DNA of 64,000 nt from Hansschlegelia plantiphila. Its GTDB lineage: Bacteria > Pseudomonadota > Alphaproteobacteria > Rhizobiales > Methylopilaceae. Position numbers and translations under genes: made by a program. The notes under the pieces were generated by a model. It worked only from the letters and a program-made list of their open reading frames with translations. It was not told the DNA's origin and made no database searches. Every line of letters starts with the position of its first letter. Position 1 is the first letter of the stretch. Where the stretch lies: contig NZ_BSFI01000008.1 in assembly GCF_027922265.1 (NCBI RefSeq), forward strand, positions 326,001-390,000, in the 5' to 3' direction. Positions 17,660 to 27,623 of the stretch are shown here, piece after piece.

Positions 17660-18442
17660 TCACGCTCCCGGATCGAGTCGGACGGGGAGGCCCGCCTTGG
17701 CCATCCGCGCCTTCGCCTCGCCTATCGTGAACTCGCCGAAGTGAAAGATCGAGGCCGCCAGCACCGCGCTGGCGCCGCCGATCTTCACGCCGTCGACCAT
17801 GTGCTCCAGCGTTCCCACGCCGCCGGACGCCACCACGGGCACGGGAACGGCGTCGGCGACCGCGCGGGTGAGGGCCAGATCGTAGCCGTCCTTGGTGCCG
17901 TCGCGATCCATGGAGGTGAGCAGGATCTCGCCCGCGCCGAGGCTCGCGACCTCGACCGCATAGCCCACCGCGTCGAGCCCGGTCGGCCGCCGGCCGCCAT
18001 GGGTGAAGACCTCCCAGCGGTCCGTTTCGCCGGGCTTCGAGACCTTCTTGGCGTCGACCGCGACCACGATCGCCTGCGCGCCGAATTTCTCAGCGGCGCG
18101 GGCGACGACCGAGCGGTCGTTTACGGCAGCCGACATGATCGAGACCTTGTCGGCGCCGGCCAGCATCAGCGCGCGCACGTCCTCGACCGAACGCACCCCG
18201 CCGCCGACCGTCACCGGCATGAAGCAGTTCTCCGCGGTGCGCGCGACCACGTCGAGCAGGATGGCGCGCTCCTCGTGGCTTGCGGTGATGTCGAGAAAGC
18301 AGAGCTCGTCGGCGCCCGCGGCGTCATAGGCGATCGCCGCTTCCACGGGATCGCCGGCGTCGCGCAGGTCTACGAAGCGGACGCCCTTCACGACGCGACC
18401 GTCCTTGACGTCGAGGCAGGGGATGACGCGGATCTTCAGCAT
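17660..18442 (-). CDS. hisF: Imidazole glycerol phosphate synthase, cyclase subunit
   Basis: 260-residue TIM-barrel subunit that uses ammonia from HisH to convert PRFAR to IGP and AICAR. The catalytic aspartate is in the N-terminal [16 protein letters not shown]; the phosphate-binding segments VTVGGGVRS and [14 protein letters not shown] are intact. The ATG at 18442 is one base from the hisA stop at 18444, giving tight coupling. Length is near the E. coli value (258). Confidence 0.98.
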   Translation of the reverse strand: MLKIRVIPCLDVKDGRVVKGVRFVDLRDAGDPVEAAIAYDAAGADELCFLDITASHEERAILLDVVARTAENCFMPVTVGGGVRSVEDVRALMLAGADKVSIMSAAVNDRSVVARAAEKFGAQAIVVAVDAKKVSKPGETDRWEVFTHGGRRPTGLDAVGYAVEVASLGAGEILLTSMDRDGTKDGYDLALTRAVADAVPVPVVASGGVGTLEHMVDGVKIGGASAVLAASIFHFGEFTIGEAKARMAKAGLPVRLDPGA

Positions 18443-18443
18443 C

Positions 18444-19181
18444 TCACGCCGCCTTCGCCGCGCGCACGAAGGCGAGCGCCTCGCGGCCGTCGAGGCGGCC
18501 GTCATAGAGCGCGCGGCCGGTGATGGCGCCGGCGATCGCGGCGTTCTCCGGCTGCAGCAGCCGGCGGACGTCCTCGATGTCGGCGAGACCGCCGGATGCG
18601 ATCACCGGGATCGACACGGCCGCGGCGAGTTCGCGCGTGCTCTCCAGGTTGAGGCCCTTCAACAGGCCGTCGCGCGAGATGTCGGTGAAGATGATGGCGG
18701 CGACCCCCACGTCCTCGAAACGGCGGGCGAGCTCGAGCGAGGTCATGTCGGAGACCTCGGCCCAGCCCTGCACCGCCACGTGGCCGTCGCGCGCGTCGAT
18801 GCCGACCGCGACCCGGCCCGGATGCGCGCGCGCCGCCGCCTTTACGAAGTCGGGATTGCGCACGGCCGCTGTCCCGAGGATCACCCGCGTCACGCCGCGC
18901 GCGAGCCACGCCTCGACCGCCTTCATGTCGCGGATGCCGCCGCCGAGCTGAACCGGCGCGCCGGCCGCATCGAGGATGTCGTCGACCGCGGCCGCATTGA
19001 CGCTCGCGCCGGCGAAGGCGCCGTCGAGGTCGACCACGTGGATCCACTCGAAGCCGATCTCGGCGAAGCTGCGCGCCTGCGCGCCGGGGTTGCGGCCGTA
19101 GACCGTCGCGCGGTCCATGTCGCCTTCCTTGAGGCGCACGACGGAGCCGCCCTTCAGGTCGATCGCGGGATAAAGGATCAT
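18444..19181 (-). CDS. hisA: ProFAR isomerase
   Basis: 245-residue TIM-barrel isomerase of the fourth histidine step. The catalytic aspartate lies in [15 protein letters not shown] and the second catalytic region in [12 protein letters not shown]; phosphate-binding loops QLGGGIRD and [11 protein letters not shown] are present. The start ATG at 19181 overlaps the hisH TGA (ATGA), which fixes it; a GTG nine bases upstream is less likely. Confidence 0.97.
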   Translation of the reverse strand: MILYPAIDLKGGSVVRLKEGDMDRATVYGRNPGAQARSFAEIGFEWIHVVDLDGAFAGASVNAAAVDDILDAAGAPVQLGGGIRDMKAVEAWLARGVTRVILGTAAVRNPDFVKAAARAHPGRVAVGIDARDGHVAVQGWAEVSDMTSLELARRFEDVGVAAIIFTDISRDGLLKGLNLESTRELAAAVSIPVIASGGLADIEDVRRLLQPENAAIAGAITGRALYDGRLDGREALAFVRAAKAA

Positions 19182-19813
19182 GGTCGCCACCCCACGAAGT
19201 TGGCAAGCAGAGCGAGGCCGAGCTTCTGGCTTTTTTCCGGGTGGAACTGGACGCCCGCCACGTTGCCGCGCGCGACCACCGCCGTCACCTCCCCGCCGTA
19301 GAAGGCGGCGGCGACGACGTCATCCGGATCGTCGGGCACGAGGTGGAAAGCGTGCAGGAAATAGGCGTGCAGGCCATCCGGTCCGAGGTGCAGGTCGTCC
19401 AGCAGATGGTGGGGCCGGTGCGTGCGCAGCGTGTTCCAGCCCATGTGCGGCACCTTCAGCCGGGCGTCGCCGGGCTCGATGCGCACCACCTTGCCCGGAA
19501 TCCACCCGAGCCCGGCCGTCGGCTCGTATTCCTCGCCTTCGGTCGCCAGCATCTGCATGCCGATGCAGATGCCGAGGAACGGCTGTCCGCGTCGGCGGAT
19601 CGCTTCGTCGAGCGCGTCGCCGAGACCGGAGACATGGCCGAGCGCCGCCCGGCAATCCGGGAACGCGCCGTCGCCGGGCAGGACGACGCGGTCGGCCTTC
19701 GCGATCTCGTCTGGGTCGCTGGTGACCGAGATGCGCTGGCCGCCGGCGCGCGCCAGCGCCTTCTCGACCGAGCGCAGGTTGCCCGCGCCGTAATCGACGA
19801 CCGCGATCGTCAC
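19178..19813 (-). CDS. hisH: Imidazole glycerol phosphate synthase, glutaminase subunit
   Basis: 211-residue class-I glutamine amidotransferase supplying ammonia to HisF. The nucleophile cysteine is in [11 protein letters not shown], and the His-Glu dyad is in [12 protein letters not shown]. The N-terminus [15 protein letters not shown] is canonical. The GTG start at 19813 overlaps the stop of the DUF2628 gene by four bases (GTGA), tying it translationally to a membrane protein. Confidence 0.97.
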   Translation of the reverse strand: MTIAVVDYGAGNLRSVEKALARAGGQRISVTSDPDEIAKADRVVLPGDGAFPDCRAALGHVSGLGDALDEAIRRRGQPFLGICIGMQMLATEGEEYEPTAGLGWIPGKVVRIEPGDARLKVPHMGWNTLRTHRPHHLLDDLHLGPDGLHAYFLHAFHLVPDDPDDVVAAAFYGGEVTAVVARGNVAGVQFHPEKSQKLGLALLANFVGWRP

Positions 19814-20292
19814 CGCGCCGCTCCGGGCTCGGGAAACAGGCCGAGCACGCCGCCGCCCGTCGGGCGGTAGGGCGCGCTCTGAGCCGCCGGCGCGCGCTCG
19901 GGGGCGGGCTGACGGACCCAGTCCTGGAAAAAGACGGCCTCGGCCTCTTCGCGGGTCCGCGCCGGCATCGCTCCAACGAGCGTGAAGCCGCGGCGCTCCA
20001 GCGCCCTCGCGCGCAGCCACGCGGCTTCGAGGCCGACGGCGAGGTTGGGCAGAAAAGCGAGCACGAGCGCCGCGCCGCTCGACAGTCCGAGACCGCGGAC
20101 GGCGAGGCTCAGCACGATCTCGACGACGACATAGACGCCGAGCGCCAGCCAGCACCGCCGCCATGCGAGCCAGATCAACGGGACGATGAAGGCGAGCTTG
20201 GAGAAGCCCTCCCGCAGGGTGACGAAGCGTTCCGCGCCATCGAGCGTCGGGAGCGCGCCGCCCGGCGGTTCGTAGATCAGCCAGTTCCGCAT
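19810..20292 (-). CDS. DUF2628 membrane protein inside the his operon
   Basis: 160-residue protein. The N-terminal motif MRNWLIYEPPG and the segment REGFSKLAFIVPLIWLAWRR are typical of DUF2628. Two to three hydrophobic segments lie between about residues 30 and 85, followed by a cytoplasmic-looking proline-rich C-terminus. Function is unknown. It sits between hisB (22 bp upstream) and hisH (4-bp overlap), an arrangement that recurs in Hyphomicrobiales, but no link to histidine synthesis is established. Retention through operon structure alone is possible. Confidence 0.88.
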   Translation of the reverse strand: MRNWLIYEPPGGALPTLDGAERFVTLREGFSKLAFIVPLIWLAWRRCWLALGVYVVVEIVLSLAVRGLGLSSGAALVLAFLPNLAVGLEAAWLRARALERRGFTLVGAMPARTREEAEAVFFQDWVRQPAPERAPAAQSAPYRPTGGGVLGLFPEPGAAR

Positions 20293-20314
20293 AAGTTCTT
20301 CAGCCCTAAAGTCG

Positions 20315-20908
20315 TCAGTCGCCGATCCGGCCCTTGGTGGATGGCAGCCGGTCTCCGGCGCGTGGGTCGATCGCGAACGCGCTCTTCAGGCAGCGCGCCA
20401 GCCCCTTGAAGCACGACTCCGCGATGTGGTGCGCGTTCGCGCCATAAAGCGTCTCGACGTGCAGCGTGACCGCAGCATGCGTAGAGAACCCCTGGAAGAA
20501 CTCGCGGACCAGTTCGCTGTCGAATTCGCCGATCTTCGGCGCCGGGAACGTCGTGCGCCACACCAGGAACGGCCGGCCCGACACGTCGAGCGCCACGCGG
20601 GTCAGCGTCTCGTCCATCGGCATCGCGACGTCGGCGTAGCGGGTGAGCCCCTTCATGTCGCCCAGCGCCTGCCGCATGGCCTGGCCGAGCGCGATGCCGA
20701 CGTCCTCGGTGACGTGGTGGAAGTCGACATGGGTGTCGCCGGTCGCCTTCACCTCGATGTCGATCATCGAGTGGCGCGACAGCAGTTCGAGCATGTGATC
20801 GAGAAAGCCGACCCCGGTCGAGATCGAGGACGCGCCGGTCCCATCGAGATCGACGCTGAGGGCGATCTCGGTTTCGGCGGTCTTTCGGGTGACGTCGCCC
20901 CGTCGCAT
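20315..20908 (-). CDS. hisB: Imidazoleglycerol-phosphate dehydratase
   Basis: 197-residue manganese-dependent dehydratase of the sixth histidine step, in the monofunctional form without the phosphatase domain found in E. coli. Metal-binding histidine motifs are [25 protein letters not shown] and, in the second repeat, [12 protein letters not shown] and [17 protein letters not shown]. The ATG at 20908 gives the normal length. It is the first his gene of this cluster; tandem CAAGNCTTG palindromes lie 30-51 bp upstream of its start. Confidence 0.97.
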   Translation of the reverse strand: MRRGDVTRKTAETEIALSVDLDGTGASSISTGVGFLDHMLELLSRHSMIDIEVKATGDTHVDFHHVTEDVGIALGQAMRQALGDMKGLTRYADVAMPMDETLTRVALDVSGRPFLVWRTTFPAPKIGEFDSELVREFFQGFSTHAAVTLHVETLYGANAHHIAESCFKGLARCLKSAFAIDPRAGDRLPSTKGRIGD

Positions 20909-20937
20909 GGGCGTCTCCGGCGCTGAAGGCTTTGGCG

Positions 20938-20959
20938 CAAGTCTTGGTCGCAAGTCTTG
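20938..20959 (-). promoter_or_regulatory. Two tandem CAAGNCTTG palindromes upstream of hisB
   Basis: CAAGTCTTG occurs at 20938-20946 and 20951-20959, each an odd palindrome, centres 13 bp apart, inside an 11-base direct repeat CGCAAGTCTTG. The pair lies 30-51 bp upstream of hisB and 246 bp or more from dps. It looks like an operator for a dimeric regulator, with no known regulator assigned. Confidence 0.5.
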
Positions 20960-21204
20960 CTGGGGAAGTCTGGTGAGGAAACGGCGCGTGACTACCACGC
21001 TGGGCGTCGCCGCGCCAATCGCGCCGGAGCGCCTAGTCCCCGCATGAGCGCAAAGCCGCCCCGCTTCATCGAATATGACGATGTTCGCGACGGCCCGGCC
21101 CTCGAAAATCAGGGCGCGAGGCATATCTCGGCACGTGACGTTGCAGGGCGGGCTGACGCTTTCACCGTAAAAGAGCGCGGCGCGACATTCCAGGAGGTAT
21201 CGAG

Positions 21205-21744
21205 ATGGCGAAGACGACCAAGACGAGCGCGAAGATGACCGAGGCGAAGACCCGTCGTAAGGCGGCTCTCGCGACGCCGACCGACCTCGGCTCGAACGCG
21301 ACCACCGACATCCAGGGCGCCATGAACGCCCTGCTGGCCGACACCTTCGCGCTCTATCTCAAGACCAAGAACTTCCACTGGCACATGAGCGGCCCGCATT
21401 TCCGCGACTATCATCTGATGCTCGACGAACAGTCCGCGCAGATTCTCGCCACCACCGACGACATGGCCGAGCGGGTCCGGAAGATCGGCGGCACCACGAT
21501 CCGCTCGATCGGCCACATCGCGCGCCTGCAGCGCGTCGAGGACAATGACGCCGACTTCGTCACCCCACAGGACATGCTGGCGGAGCTTCGGCAGGACAAT
21601 CTGGATTTCGTGAAGAGCCTGCGCGAGGTGCACGACCTCTGCGACGAGCACGAGGACGTCGCGACCGCGAGCCTGATCGAGAACTGGATCGACGAGACCG
21701 AACGCCGCGCCTGGTTCCTGTTCGAAACCGCGCGCAGCTCGTAA
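21205..21744 (+). CDS. dps: Dps-family DNA-binding ferritin-like protein
   Basis: 179-residue Dps protein that stores iron, detoxifies peroxide and coats DNA in stress or stationary phase. The inter-subunit ferroxidase ligands are in [21 protein letters not shown] (His, His, Asp, Glu). The lysine/arginine-rich N-terminal tail ([19 protein letters not shown]) is suited to DNA binding. An excellent ribosome-binding site (AGGAGG) precedes the ATG. It is monocistronic and divergent from hisB. No EcfG-type GGAAC/CGTT promoter was recognised upstream. Confidence 0.95.
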   Translation: MAKTTKTSAKMTEAKTRRKAALATPTDLGSNATTDIQGAMNALLADTFALYLKTKNFHWHMSGPHFRDYHLMLDEQSAQILATTDDMAERVRKIGGTTIRSIGHIARLQRVEDNDADFVTPQDMLAELRQDNLDFVKSLREVHDLCDEHEDVATASLIENWIDETERRAWFLFETARSS

Positions 21745-21792
21745 GCAGCAGCGGCGCTCCCTCGCCTGCGAGGGGAAGCCGAACGCATCGTC

Positions 21793-21815
21793 GTCCTCCG
21801 GCCTGCCCGGAGGAC
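21793..21815. repeat. Hairpin of the REPIN-like family between dps and hslV
   Basis: Arms GTCCTCCGG (21793-21801) and CCGGAGGAC (21807-21815) are identical to those of the second hairpin at 764-786; the loop is CCTGC. It is a single-hairpin copy. Confidence 0.7.
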
Positions 21816-21899
21816 CCTGCGTCAGCGTAGCGCTCCGCGCCCATTGCGCAGGCGCGAGCAGTACTTACCTGAGGCTCCGTACACGCCTTGAGAGCCTCA

Positions 21900-22448
21900 A
21901 TGTCCGAAATTACGATGCATGGCACGACGATCCTGCTCGTGCGTAAGGGCGGCCGCGTGGTCATCGGCGGCGACGGCCAGGTGACGCTTGGCCAGACCGT
22001 GATGAAGGCGACCGCCCGGAAGGTCCGCCCGATCTCGAAGGGCGACGTCATCGCCGGTTTCGCCGGCGCCACAGCGGACGCCTTCACGCTGTTCGAGCGG
22101 CTCGAAGCCAAGCTGGAGCAGCATCCCGGCCAGCTCCTGCGCGCCGCCGTCGAACTCGCCAAGGACTGGCGCACCGACCGCTATCTTCGCCACCTCGAAG
22201 CGATGATGCTGGTCGCCGACAAGACCACGGCGCTCGTCATCACCGGCAATGGCGACGTGCTGGAGCCGGAGAACGGCGTCGCCGCCATCGGCTCCGGCGG
22301 CAACTACGCGCTCTCCGCCGCCCGCGCTCTGATCGACACCGACGCTGACGCGGAGACGATCGTCCGCAAGGCGATGAAGATCTCAGCCGAGATCTGCGTC
22401 TACACCAACGGCAATCTGACCATCGAGAGCCTCGAGACGGCGGAGTGA
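21900..22448 (+). CDS. hslV: ATP-dependent protease HslV (ClpQ) peptidase subunit
   Basis: 182-residue threonine protease forming double hexamers capped by HslU. After a short propeptide (MSEITMHG), processing exposes T9 in [10 protein letters not shown]; the conserved [13 protein letters not shown] follows. The ATG at 21900 is preferred; one four codons upstream is possible. hslU follows 192 bp downstream, with a palindromic repeat in the gap, so the pair is less tightly linked than in many genomes. Confidence 0.97.
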   Translation: MSEITMHGTTILLVRKGGRVVIGGDGQVTLGQTVMKATARKVRPISKGDVIAGFAGATADAFTLFERLEAKLEQHPGQLLRAAVELAKDWRTDRYLRHLEAMMLVADKTTALVITGNGDVLEPENGVAAIGSGGNYALSAARALIDTDADAETIVRKAMKISAEICVYTNGNLTIESLETAE

Positions 22449-22528
22449 GCGGCCCGGCGTCCGGCCGAAGCGGCGAAGCCGCGGAGAGCCGGTATCGTGC
22501 GCCGAATAAAGCGCCGGTCCTGACGACG

Positions 22529-22560
22529 GTCCCGGCTCTTCGCTTCGCTGCGGCCGGGAT
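22529..22560. repeat. Short palindromic repeat between hslV and hslU
   Basis: GTCCCGGC (22529-22536) pairs with GCCGGGAT (22553-22560), one wobble at the end, with a 16-base loop. The left arm is identical to that of the element at 11699-11706. Confidence 0.5.
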
Positions 22561-22640
22561 GACGTTCCTCGCCTTCAGCCGGCGCTTCGGGCCGGCTCAC
22601 CCACTGGGCCGCATCGAGCGGCGCCGCTGAAAGATCCGAC

Positions 22641-23936
22641 ATGACCGACCTCTCCCCCCGCGAAATCGTCTCCGAGCTCGACCGTCACATCGTTGGCCAG
22701 CGCGACGCCAAGCGCGCGGTCGCGATCGCGCTGCGCAACCGCTGGCGGCGGCTGCAGCTCACGGGTCATCTGCGCGAAGAGGTGCTGCCGAAGAACATCC
22801 TGATGATCGGGCCGACCGGCGTCGGCAAGACCGAGATCTCGCGTCGCCTCGCGCGGCTCGCCAACGCGCCGTTCCTCAAGGTCGAGGCCACCAAGTTCAC
22901 CGAGGTCGGCTATGTCGGCCGCGACGTCGAGCAGATCGTGCGCGACCTCGTCGAGGTCGGCATCGGGCTGGTGCGCGAGACCAGGCGCAAGGACGTCCGC
23001 GCCAAGGCCGAGCTTGCGGCCGAGGAACGGATCCTCGTCGCGCTTGTCGGCGCGACCGCGAGCCCCGCGACGCGCGACTCGTTCCGCAAGAAGCTGATGT
23101 CGGGCGAGATGGAGGACAAGGAGATCGAAATCGAGGTCGCCTCGTCCGGCCCCGGCATGATGGAGATCCCCGGCATGCCCGGCCAGGTCGGCATGATCTC
23201 GCTTGGCGACATCATGGGCAGGCTTCAGGGCGGCCAGAAGAAGACCCGGCGCGCGCCCGTCAGGGACGCTCGAGACCAGCTGATCGCTGACGAATCGGAC
23301 AAGCTGCTCGACCAGGAGCAGCTGACGGCGGAGGCGATCCACGTGGTCGAGAACGCCGGCATCGTGTTCCTCGACGAGATCGACAAGATCTGCGCCCGCG
23401 ACGGCCGCTCCGGCGACGTCAGCCGCGAAGGCGTGCAGCGCGACCTGCTGCCGCTGATCGAGGGCACCACGGTCGCGACCAAGCATGGGCCGGTCAAGAC
23501 CGACCACATCCTGTTCATCGCCTCCGGCGCCTTCCATGTCGCGAAGCCCTCCGACCTGCTGCCGGAGCTTCAGGGCCGCCTGCCGATCCGCGTCGAGCTC
23601 TCCGCGCTCACCCGCGAGGACTTCGTCCGCATCCTGACCGACACCGAGGCGAGCCTCGTGAAGCAGTACGTGGCGCTGATGGCGACCGAGGGCGTGACGC
23701 TCGAGATCACCGAGGATGGGATCGCCGCGCTCGCCGACATCGCCGTCGAGGTCAACTCCACCGTCGAAAACATCGGCGCGCGGCGGCTGCAGACGGTTAT
23801 GGAGCGCGTGCTCGACGAGGTCAGCTTCACCGCCGCCGACATGGGCGGCCAAACGGTGACGGTCGACGGCGACTATGTCCGCAGGTTCGTCGGCGATCTT
23901 GCGAAGAACGCGGATCTGAGCCGGTTCATCCTGTAG
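22641..23936 (+). CDS. hslU: ATP-dependent protease ATPase subunit HslU (ClpY)
   Basis: 431-residue AAA+ unfoldase that feeds substrates to HslV. Walker A GPTGVGKT is at residues 57-64 and Walker B FLDEIDKI follows the intermediate I-domain (about 110-230). The C-terminus ends in LSRFIL, the tail that inserts into HslV and activates it. Length matches the family (about 440). ATG at 22641. Confidence 0.98.
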   Translation: MTDLSPREIVSELDRHIVGQRDAKRAVAIALRNRWRRLQLTGHLREEVLPKNILMIGPTGVGKTEISRRLARLANAPFLKVEATKFTEVGYVGRDVEQIVRDLVEVGIGLVRETRRKDVRAKAELAAEERILVALVGATASPATRDSFRKKLMSGEMEDKEIEIEVASSGPGMMEIPGMPGQVGMISLGDIMGRLQGGQKKTRRAPVRDARDQLIADESDKLLDQEQLTAEAIHVVENAGIVFLDEIDKICARDGRSGDVSREGVQRDLLPLIEGTTVATKHGPVKTDHILFIASGAFHVAKPSDLLPELQGRLPIRVELSALTREDFVRILTDTEASLVKQYVALMATEGVTLEITEDGIAALADIAVEVNSTVENIGARRLQTVMERVLDEVSFTAADMGGQTVTVDGDYVRRFVGDLAKNADLSRFIL

Positions 23937-23960
23937 ATCGCAAATACGCCAAAGCCCGTC

Positions 23961-24039
23961 GTGGTCCGGCTTGACCGGACCACCTGCCTCTGGCGTCGAG
24001 CTACGCTCGAACATAGGTCCTGCGGTCGAGCCGGAGGAC
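23961..24039. repeat. REPIN-like double palindrome between hslU and dapD
   Basis: First hairpin GTGGTCCGG/CCGGACCAC (23961-23969 and 23975-23983) has loop CTTGA, identical to the loop at 721-725. Second hairpin GTCCTGCGG/CCGGAGGAC (24017-24025 and 24031-24039, one mismatch) has loop TCGAG. Layout and spacing match the element at 707-786. Confidence 0.75.
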
Positions 24040-24148
24040 GACGAGGTTTGTTCTGAAATGAGAGCGTCCGGTCGTCGCCCGGAATTGACAACCCCTCCGC
24101 ATCGGCCGCAAACGTCGCGCGCTTAAATCTCCGCCGGAGTCCTTCGCA

Positions 24149-24991
24149 ATGAGCCATGCCGACATCGCCGCCGTGATCGACGACGCCTGGGAGCGTCGCG
24201 CCGAGATCGGACCGTCGACGACAGGGCCGGTGCGTGAGGCGGTCGAGAACGCGTTGGCTGCGATGGACAAGGGCGAGCTGCGCATCGCCGTGCCCGAGGG
24301 CGGAAACTGGACCGTCTACCAGTGGGTCAAGAAGGCGGTTCTGCTGTCGTTCCGGCTGAACGACATGGAGCGTATTCCCGGCGCGCCGGGCGGCGCCTCA
24401 TGGTGGGACAAGGTCGCCTCGAAGTTCGACGGCTGGGACGACGCGCGCTTCAAGCAGGCGGGCTTCCGCGCCGTGCCCGGCGCCATCGTCCGGCGCTCGG
24501 CCTACATCGCGCCGAACGTGGTGCTGATGCCGTCCTTCGTGAACGTCGGCGCCTATGTCGACAGCGGCACGATGGTCGACACCTGGGTGACGATCGGCTC
24601 CTGCGCGCAGATCGGCAAGGACTGCCACATCTCCGGCGGCGTCGGCATCGGCGGCGTGCTGGAGCCGCTGCAGGCCGGCCCGGTGATCATCGAGGACAAC
24701 TGCTTCATCGGCGCGCGCTCGGAAGTCGCCGAAGGGGTGATCGTCCGCAAGGGCGCGGTGCTCTCGATGGGCGTGTTCCTCGGCGCCTCGACCAAGATCG
24801 TCGACCGGGCGACCGGCGAGGTCTTCATCGGCGAGGTGCCGGAATATTCGGTCGTCGTGCCCGGCGCGACACCCGGCAAGCCGCTGCCGAACGGCGCGCC
24901 CGGCCCGTCGCTCGCCTGCGCCGTGATCGTGAAGCGCGTCGACGAGCAGACGCGGTCCAAGACAGGCATCAACGAACTCCTGCGGGACTGA
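24149..24991 (+). CDS. dapD: Tetrahydrodipicolinate N-succinyltransferase
   Basis: 280-residue enzyme of the succinylase branch of lysine/diaminopimelate synthesis. An N-terminal helical domain (about 1-100) precedes a left-handed beta-helix of hexapeptide repeats (about 105-250; [20 protein letters not shown] and [14 protein letters not shown] are recognisable). It forms a trimer and uses succinyl-CoA. dapE follows after 16 bp, so the operon carries two successive acyl-branch enzymes. Confidence 0.98.
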   Translation: MSHADIAAVIDDAWERRAEIGPSTTGPVREAVENALAAMDKGELRIAVPEGGNWTVYQWVKKAVLLSFRLNDMERIPGAPGGASWWDKVASKFDGWDDARFKQAGFRAVPGAIVRRSAYIAPNVVLMPSFVNVGAYVDSGTMVDTWVTIGSCAQIGKDCHISGGVGIGGVLEPLQAGPVIIEDNCFIGARSEVAEGVIVRKGAVLSMGVFLGASTKIVDRATGEVFIGEVPEYSVVVPGATPGKPLPNGAPGPSLACAVIVKRVDEQTRSKTGINELLRD

Positions 24992-25007
24992 CGCGGAGAC
25001 GGCGGCG

Positions 25008-26159
25008 ATGACCATCGACCCCCGCGATCCCGTCGCCGTCGCGCAAGGCCTGATCGCCTGCGAGAGCGTCACGCCCGCCGAGGGCGGCGCTCTGGCGCTG
25101 ATCGAGGCGCTTCTGACGCCGCTCGGCTTCGTCGTCGACCGTCCGGTTTTCTCCGCGGAGGGCACGCCGGACGTCGAAAATCTGTACGCGCGCCGGGGCT
25201 CTGGCGCGGCTTTCGTGTTCGCCGGCCACACGGACGTCGTGCCGGTCGGCGACGTCGCGCGCTGGACGCAGGGTCCGTTCTCCGGCGCGGTGGTCGACGG
25301 CCAGGTGTTCGGCCGCGGCGCGGTCGATATGAAGGGCGCAATCGCCTGCATGATCGCGGGAGTCGCCCGAAGCGACGCCGAAACGCCGGTGGCGTTTCTG
25401 ATCACAGGCGATGAAGAGGGCCCGGCGGTCAACGGCACGGCGAAGCTGCTGGACTGGGCGAGCAAGCGCGGCGAGCGCTTTTCGGCCTGTCTGCTGGGCG
25501 AGCCGACCAATCCCGACGCGCTTGGCGACGAGATCAAGGTTGGCCGCCGGGGCAGCCATTCCGGCACGCTCGTCATCCGCGGCGTCCAGGGCCATGTCGC
25601 CTATCCCGACCGCGCGGACAATCCGATCCGAAGGCTCGGTCCGGCGCTCGCGGCGCTGATGGACGAGCCGCTCGATCAGGGGACGGAGCATTTTCAGCCG
25701 TCGAACCTCGAAGTGGTCGGCGTCGAGAGCGGGGCCGGCGCGTTCAACGTCATTCCCGGCGACGCGACGGCGCGTTTCAACGTGCGCTACAACGATCGCC
25801 ACGACGCGCGCGGCCTGGAGGCCCTGATCCGCGGCCGGCTCGACGCCGCGCTCGGCGCCGGGACCTACGAACTCGCCTTCGAGCAGAACACCGGCGACGC
25901 CTTCCTCACGCCGCCCGGCCCCTTCGTCGATCTGGTCGCCGCAGCGATCGAGGCCGAGACCGGCCGCCGTCCCGCGCTCACGACAGGCGGCGGCACCTCG
26001 GACGCCCGCTTCATCAAATCCTATTGCCCGGTGGTCGAGTTCGGCCTGGTCGGACGTACGATGCATCAGGTCGACGAGCGGGTTTCGGTCGCCGACCTCG
26101 AAACGCTGACGCGGATCTACCAGCGCGTGCTCGCCGCGGTCGCAACCAAGGACGCCTGA
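25008..26159 (+). CDS. dapE: Succinyl-diaminopimelate desuccinylase
   Basis: 383-residue M20 zinc amidohydrolase releasing succinate from N-succinyl-LL-DAP to give LL-DAP. Metal ligands and catalytic residues are in [12 protein letters not shown] (His, Asp), [10 protein letters not shown] (Asp) and ITGDEEGP (Glu-Glu), with a C-terminal MHQVDERV histidine. A lid/dimerisation domain lies at about 180-290. Its stop abuts the ATG of the MAPEG gene with no gap. Confidence 0.96.
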   Translation: MTIDPRDPVAVAQGLIACESVTPAEGGALALIEALLTPLGFVVDRPVFSAEGTPDVENLYARRGSGAAFVFAGHTDVVPVGDVARWTQGPFSGAVVDGQVFGRGAVDMKGAIACMIAGVARSDAETPVAFLITGDEEGPAVNGTAKLLDWASKRGERFSACLLGEPTNPDALGDEIKVGRRGSHSGTLVIRGVQGHVAYPDRADNPIRRLGPALAALMDEPLDQGTEHFQPSNLEVVGVESGAGAFNVIPGDATARFNVRYNDRHDARGLEALIRGRLDAALGAGTYELAFEQNTGDAFLTPPGPFVDLVAAAIEAETGRRPALTTGGGTSDARFIKSYCPVVEFGLVGRTMHQVDERVSVADLETLTRIYQRVLAAVATKDA

Positions 26160-26555
26160 ATGCCGATCTCGATGTGGTGCGTGCTGTTCGCCGGCGTGCT
26201 TCCGATCCTCACCTCCGGCCTCGCCAAGCGCGGCGACCGGAGCTTCGACAATAGCAAGCCGCGCGAATGGGCGCAGACCGCCGAGGACTGGCGCAAGCGC
26301 GCCGTCGCCGCACAGCAGAACGCCTTCGAAGCCTTCCCGTTCTTCGCCGCGGCCGTGCTGGTCGCGTGGACGCAGGGCGGCCCCCAGGAATGGATCGACC
26401 GCCTCGCCATCGTCTTCGTCGTCGTGCGGCTCGCTTATCTCTGGGCCTATGTCGCGAACAGACCGACGCTCCGCTCGACGATCTGGTCGATCGGGTTTCT
26501 CGTCTGCGTCGCGATCTTCACCTCGTCGCTCTGGGCGGGCGGACCGCCCGCCTGA
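26160..26555 (+). CDS. MAPEG family membrane protein
   Basis: 131-residue protein with four hydrophobic segments and the MAPEG-type sequence AAQQNAFEAFPFFAAAVLVA (about residues 55-74) followed by VRLAYLWAYVANRPTLRS. Eukaryotic MAPEG enzymes act on glutathione and eicosanoids; the bacterial COG3686 group has no defined substrate. It directly follows dapE (TGA then ATG), probably by transcriptional convenience rather than shared function. Confidence 0.9.
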   Translation: MPISMWCVLFAGVLPILTSGLAKRGDRSFDNSKPREWAQTAEDWRKRAVAAQQNAFEAFPFFAAAVLVAWTQGGPQEWIDRLAIVFVVVRLAYLWAYVANRPTLRSTIWSIGFLVCVAIFTSSLWAGGPPA

Positions 26556-26558
26556 GAC

Positions 26559-26732
26559 TTATTCGGCCGCGAGCGACAGCCCAAGTTCGGACGCCTTGGC
26601 GCGGACGTCCGCTTGCGAGCGGCGAAGCCTGAGGGCGATCAGGCTGGCCGGCGCTTTTTCGCGGGCGAGCTCCTTGAGCTCCTGGACGGTTTCGAGCGCC
26701 CAAGGCCGGTCCGGTTCGACGGTCTCGTTCAT
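26559..26732 (-). CDS. 57-residue HTH-like small protein
   Basis: A small gene read from ATG at 26732 to TAA at 26559, convergent with the MAPEG gene, 3 bp away. The N-terminus MNETVEPDRPWALETVQELK is acidic. The second half, SLIALRLRRSQADVRAKASELGLSL, has the shape of the SANT/Myb-like helix-turn-helix seen in many short Hyphomicrobiales proteins. It could bind DNA, but nothing in the context names a target. Confidence 0.7.
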   Translation of the reverse strand: MNETVEPDRPWALETVQELKELAREKAPASLIALRLRRSQADVRAKASELGLSLAAE

Positions 26733-26835
26733 TGGGGTCGATCTCCCTCGATCTGGTGACCGTCAGGGAAGTTGGGACCGGCCGGCTGCGCCGTCGAGCG
26801 TTAGGCACGCCCAAATTGGCGGCAGCCTCCGCTCA

Positions 26836-27618
26836 TCAGAACTGGCGTGCGACCATCATCGCCTTGATCTCGGCGATCGCCTTCGCCGGGTTCAGCCCCT
26901 TCGGGCAGGCCTTGGCGCAATTCATGATGGTGTGACATCGATAGAGCTTGAAGGGATCTTCGAGCTCGTCGAGCCTGTGGCCCGTCGCCTCGTCGCGGCT
27001 GTCGATCAGCCAGCGATAGGCCTGCAGCAGGGCGGCCGGGCCGAGATAGCGGTCGCCGTTCCACCAGTAGCTCGGACACGAGGTCGAGCAGCAGGCGCAC
27101 AGGATGCACTCGTAGAGCCCGTCGAGCTTCTCGCGGTCGTCGCGGCTCTGCTTCCACTCCGTCCCCGGCGCGCGCGTGTCGGTCTTGAGCCAGGGCTCGA
27201 CCGAGGCGTGCTGGGCGTAGAACTGCGTGAGGTCGGGGACGAGGTCCTTGATCACCGGCATGTGGGGCAGCGGGTAGATCTTCACCGTGCCGCCCGACGC
27301 GCAGGCGTCCATGCCCTTGGTGCAGGCCAGCGTGTTCGTCCCGTCGATGTTCATCGCGCAGGAGCCGCAGATGCCCTCTCGGCAGGAGCGGCGGAAGGTC
27401 AGCGTGGAATCGACCTTCGACTTGATCCAGATCAGGCCGTCGAGGACCATCGGCCCGCAATCGTCGCGGTCGACATAGAAGGTGTCGACGCGCGGGTTGA
27501 TCCCGTCGTCCGGGTTCCAGCGATAGACCTTGAACGGCGTGACGTTTTTGGCCTGCGGCTTCGGCCAGGTCTTGCCCTCGACGAGCCGCGAATTTTTGGG
27601 GAGCGTGAGCTGGACCAT
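26836..27618 (-). CDS. sdhB: Succinate dehydrogenase iron-sulfur subunit
   Basis: 260-residue subunit of complex II carrying three iron-sulfur clusters. The 2Fe-2S ligands are in [15 protein letters not shown]; the 4Fe-4S and 3Fe-4S ligands are in [18 protein letters not shown] and [17 protein letters not shown]. It transfers electrons from SdhA FAD to ubiquinone. It is the last gene of sdhC-D-A-(coiled coil)-B, 5 bp after the small coiled-coil gene. Confidence 0.98.
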   Translation of the reverse strand: MVQLTLPKNSRLVEGKTWPKPQAKNVTPFKVYRWNPDDGINPRVDTFYVDRDDCGPMVLDGLIWIKSKVDSTLTFRRSCREGICGSCAMNIDGTNTLACTKGMDACASGGTVKIYPLPHMPVIKDLVPDLTQFYAQHASVEPWLKTDTRAPGTEWKQSRDDREKLDGLYECILCACCSTSCPSYWWNGDRYLGPAALLQAYRWLIDSRDEATGHRLDELEDPFKLYRCHTIMNCAKACPKGLNPAKAIAEIKAMMVARQF

Positions 27619-27623
27619 GACCC

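Noticed and set aside
20957..21238. A possible small gene upstream of dps
   Set aside because: The frame crosses the dps start and its ribosome-binding site in another frame, and the translation is not protein-like beyond a short stretch.
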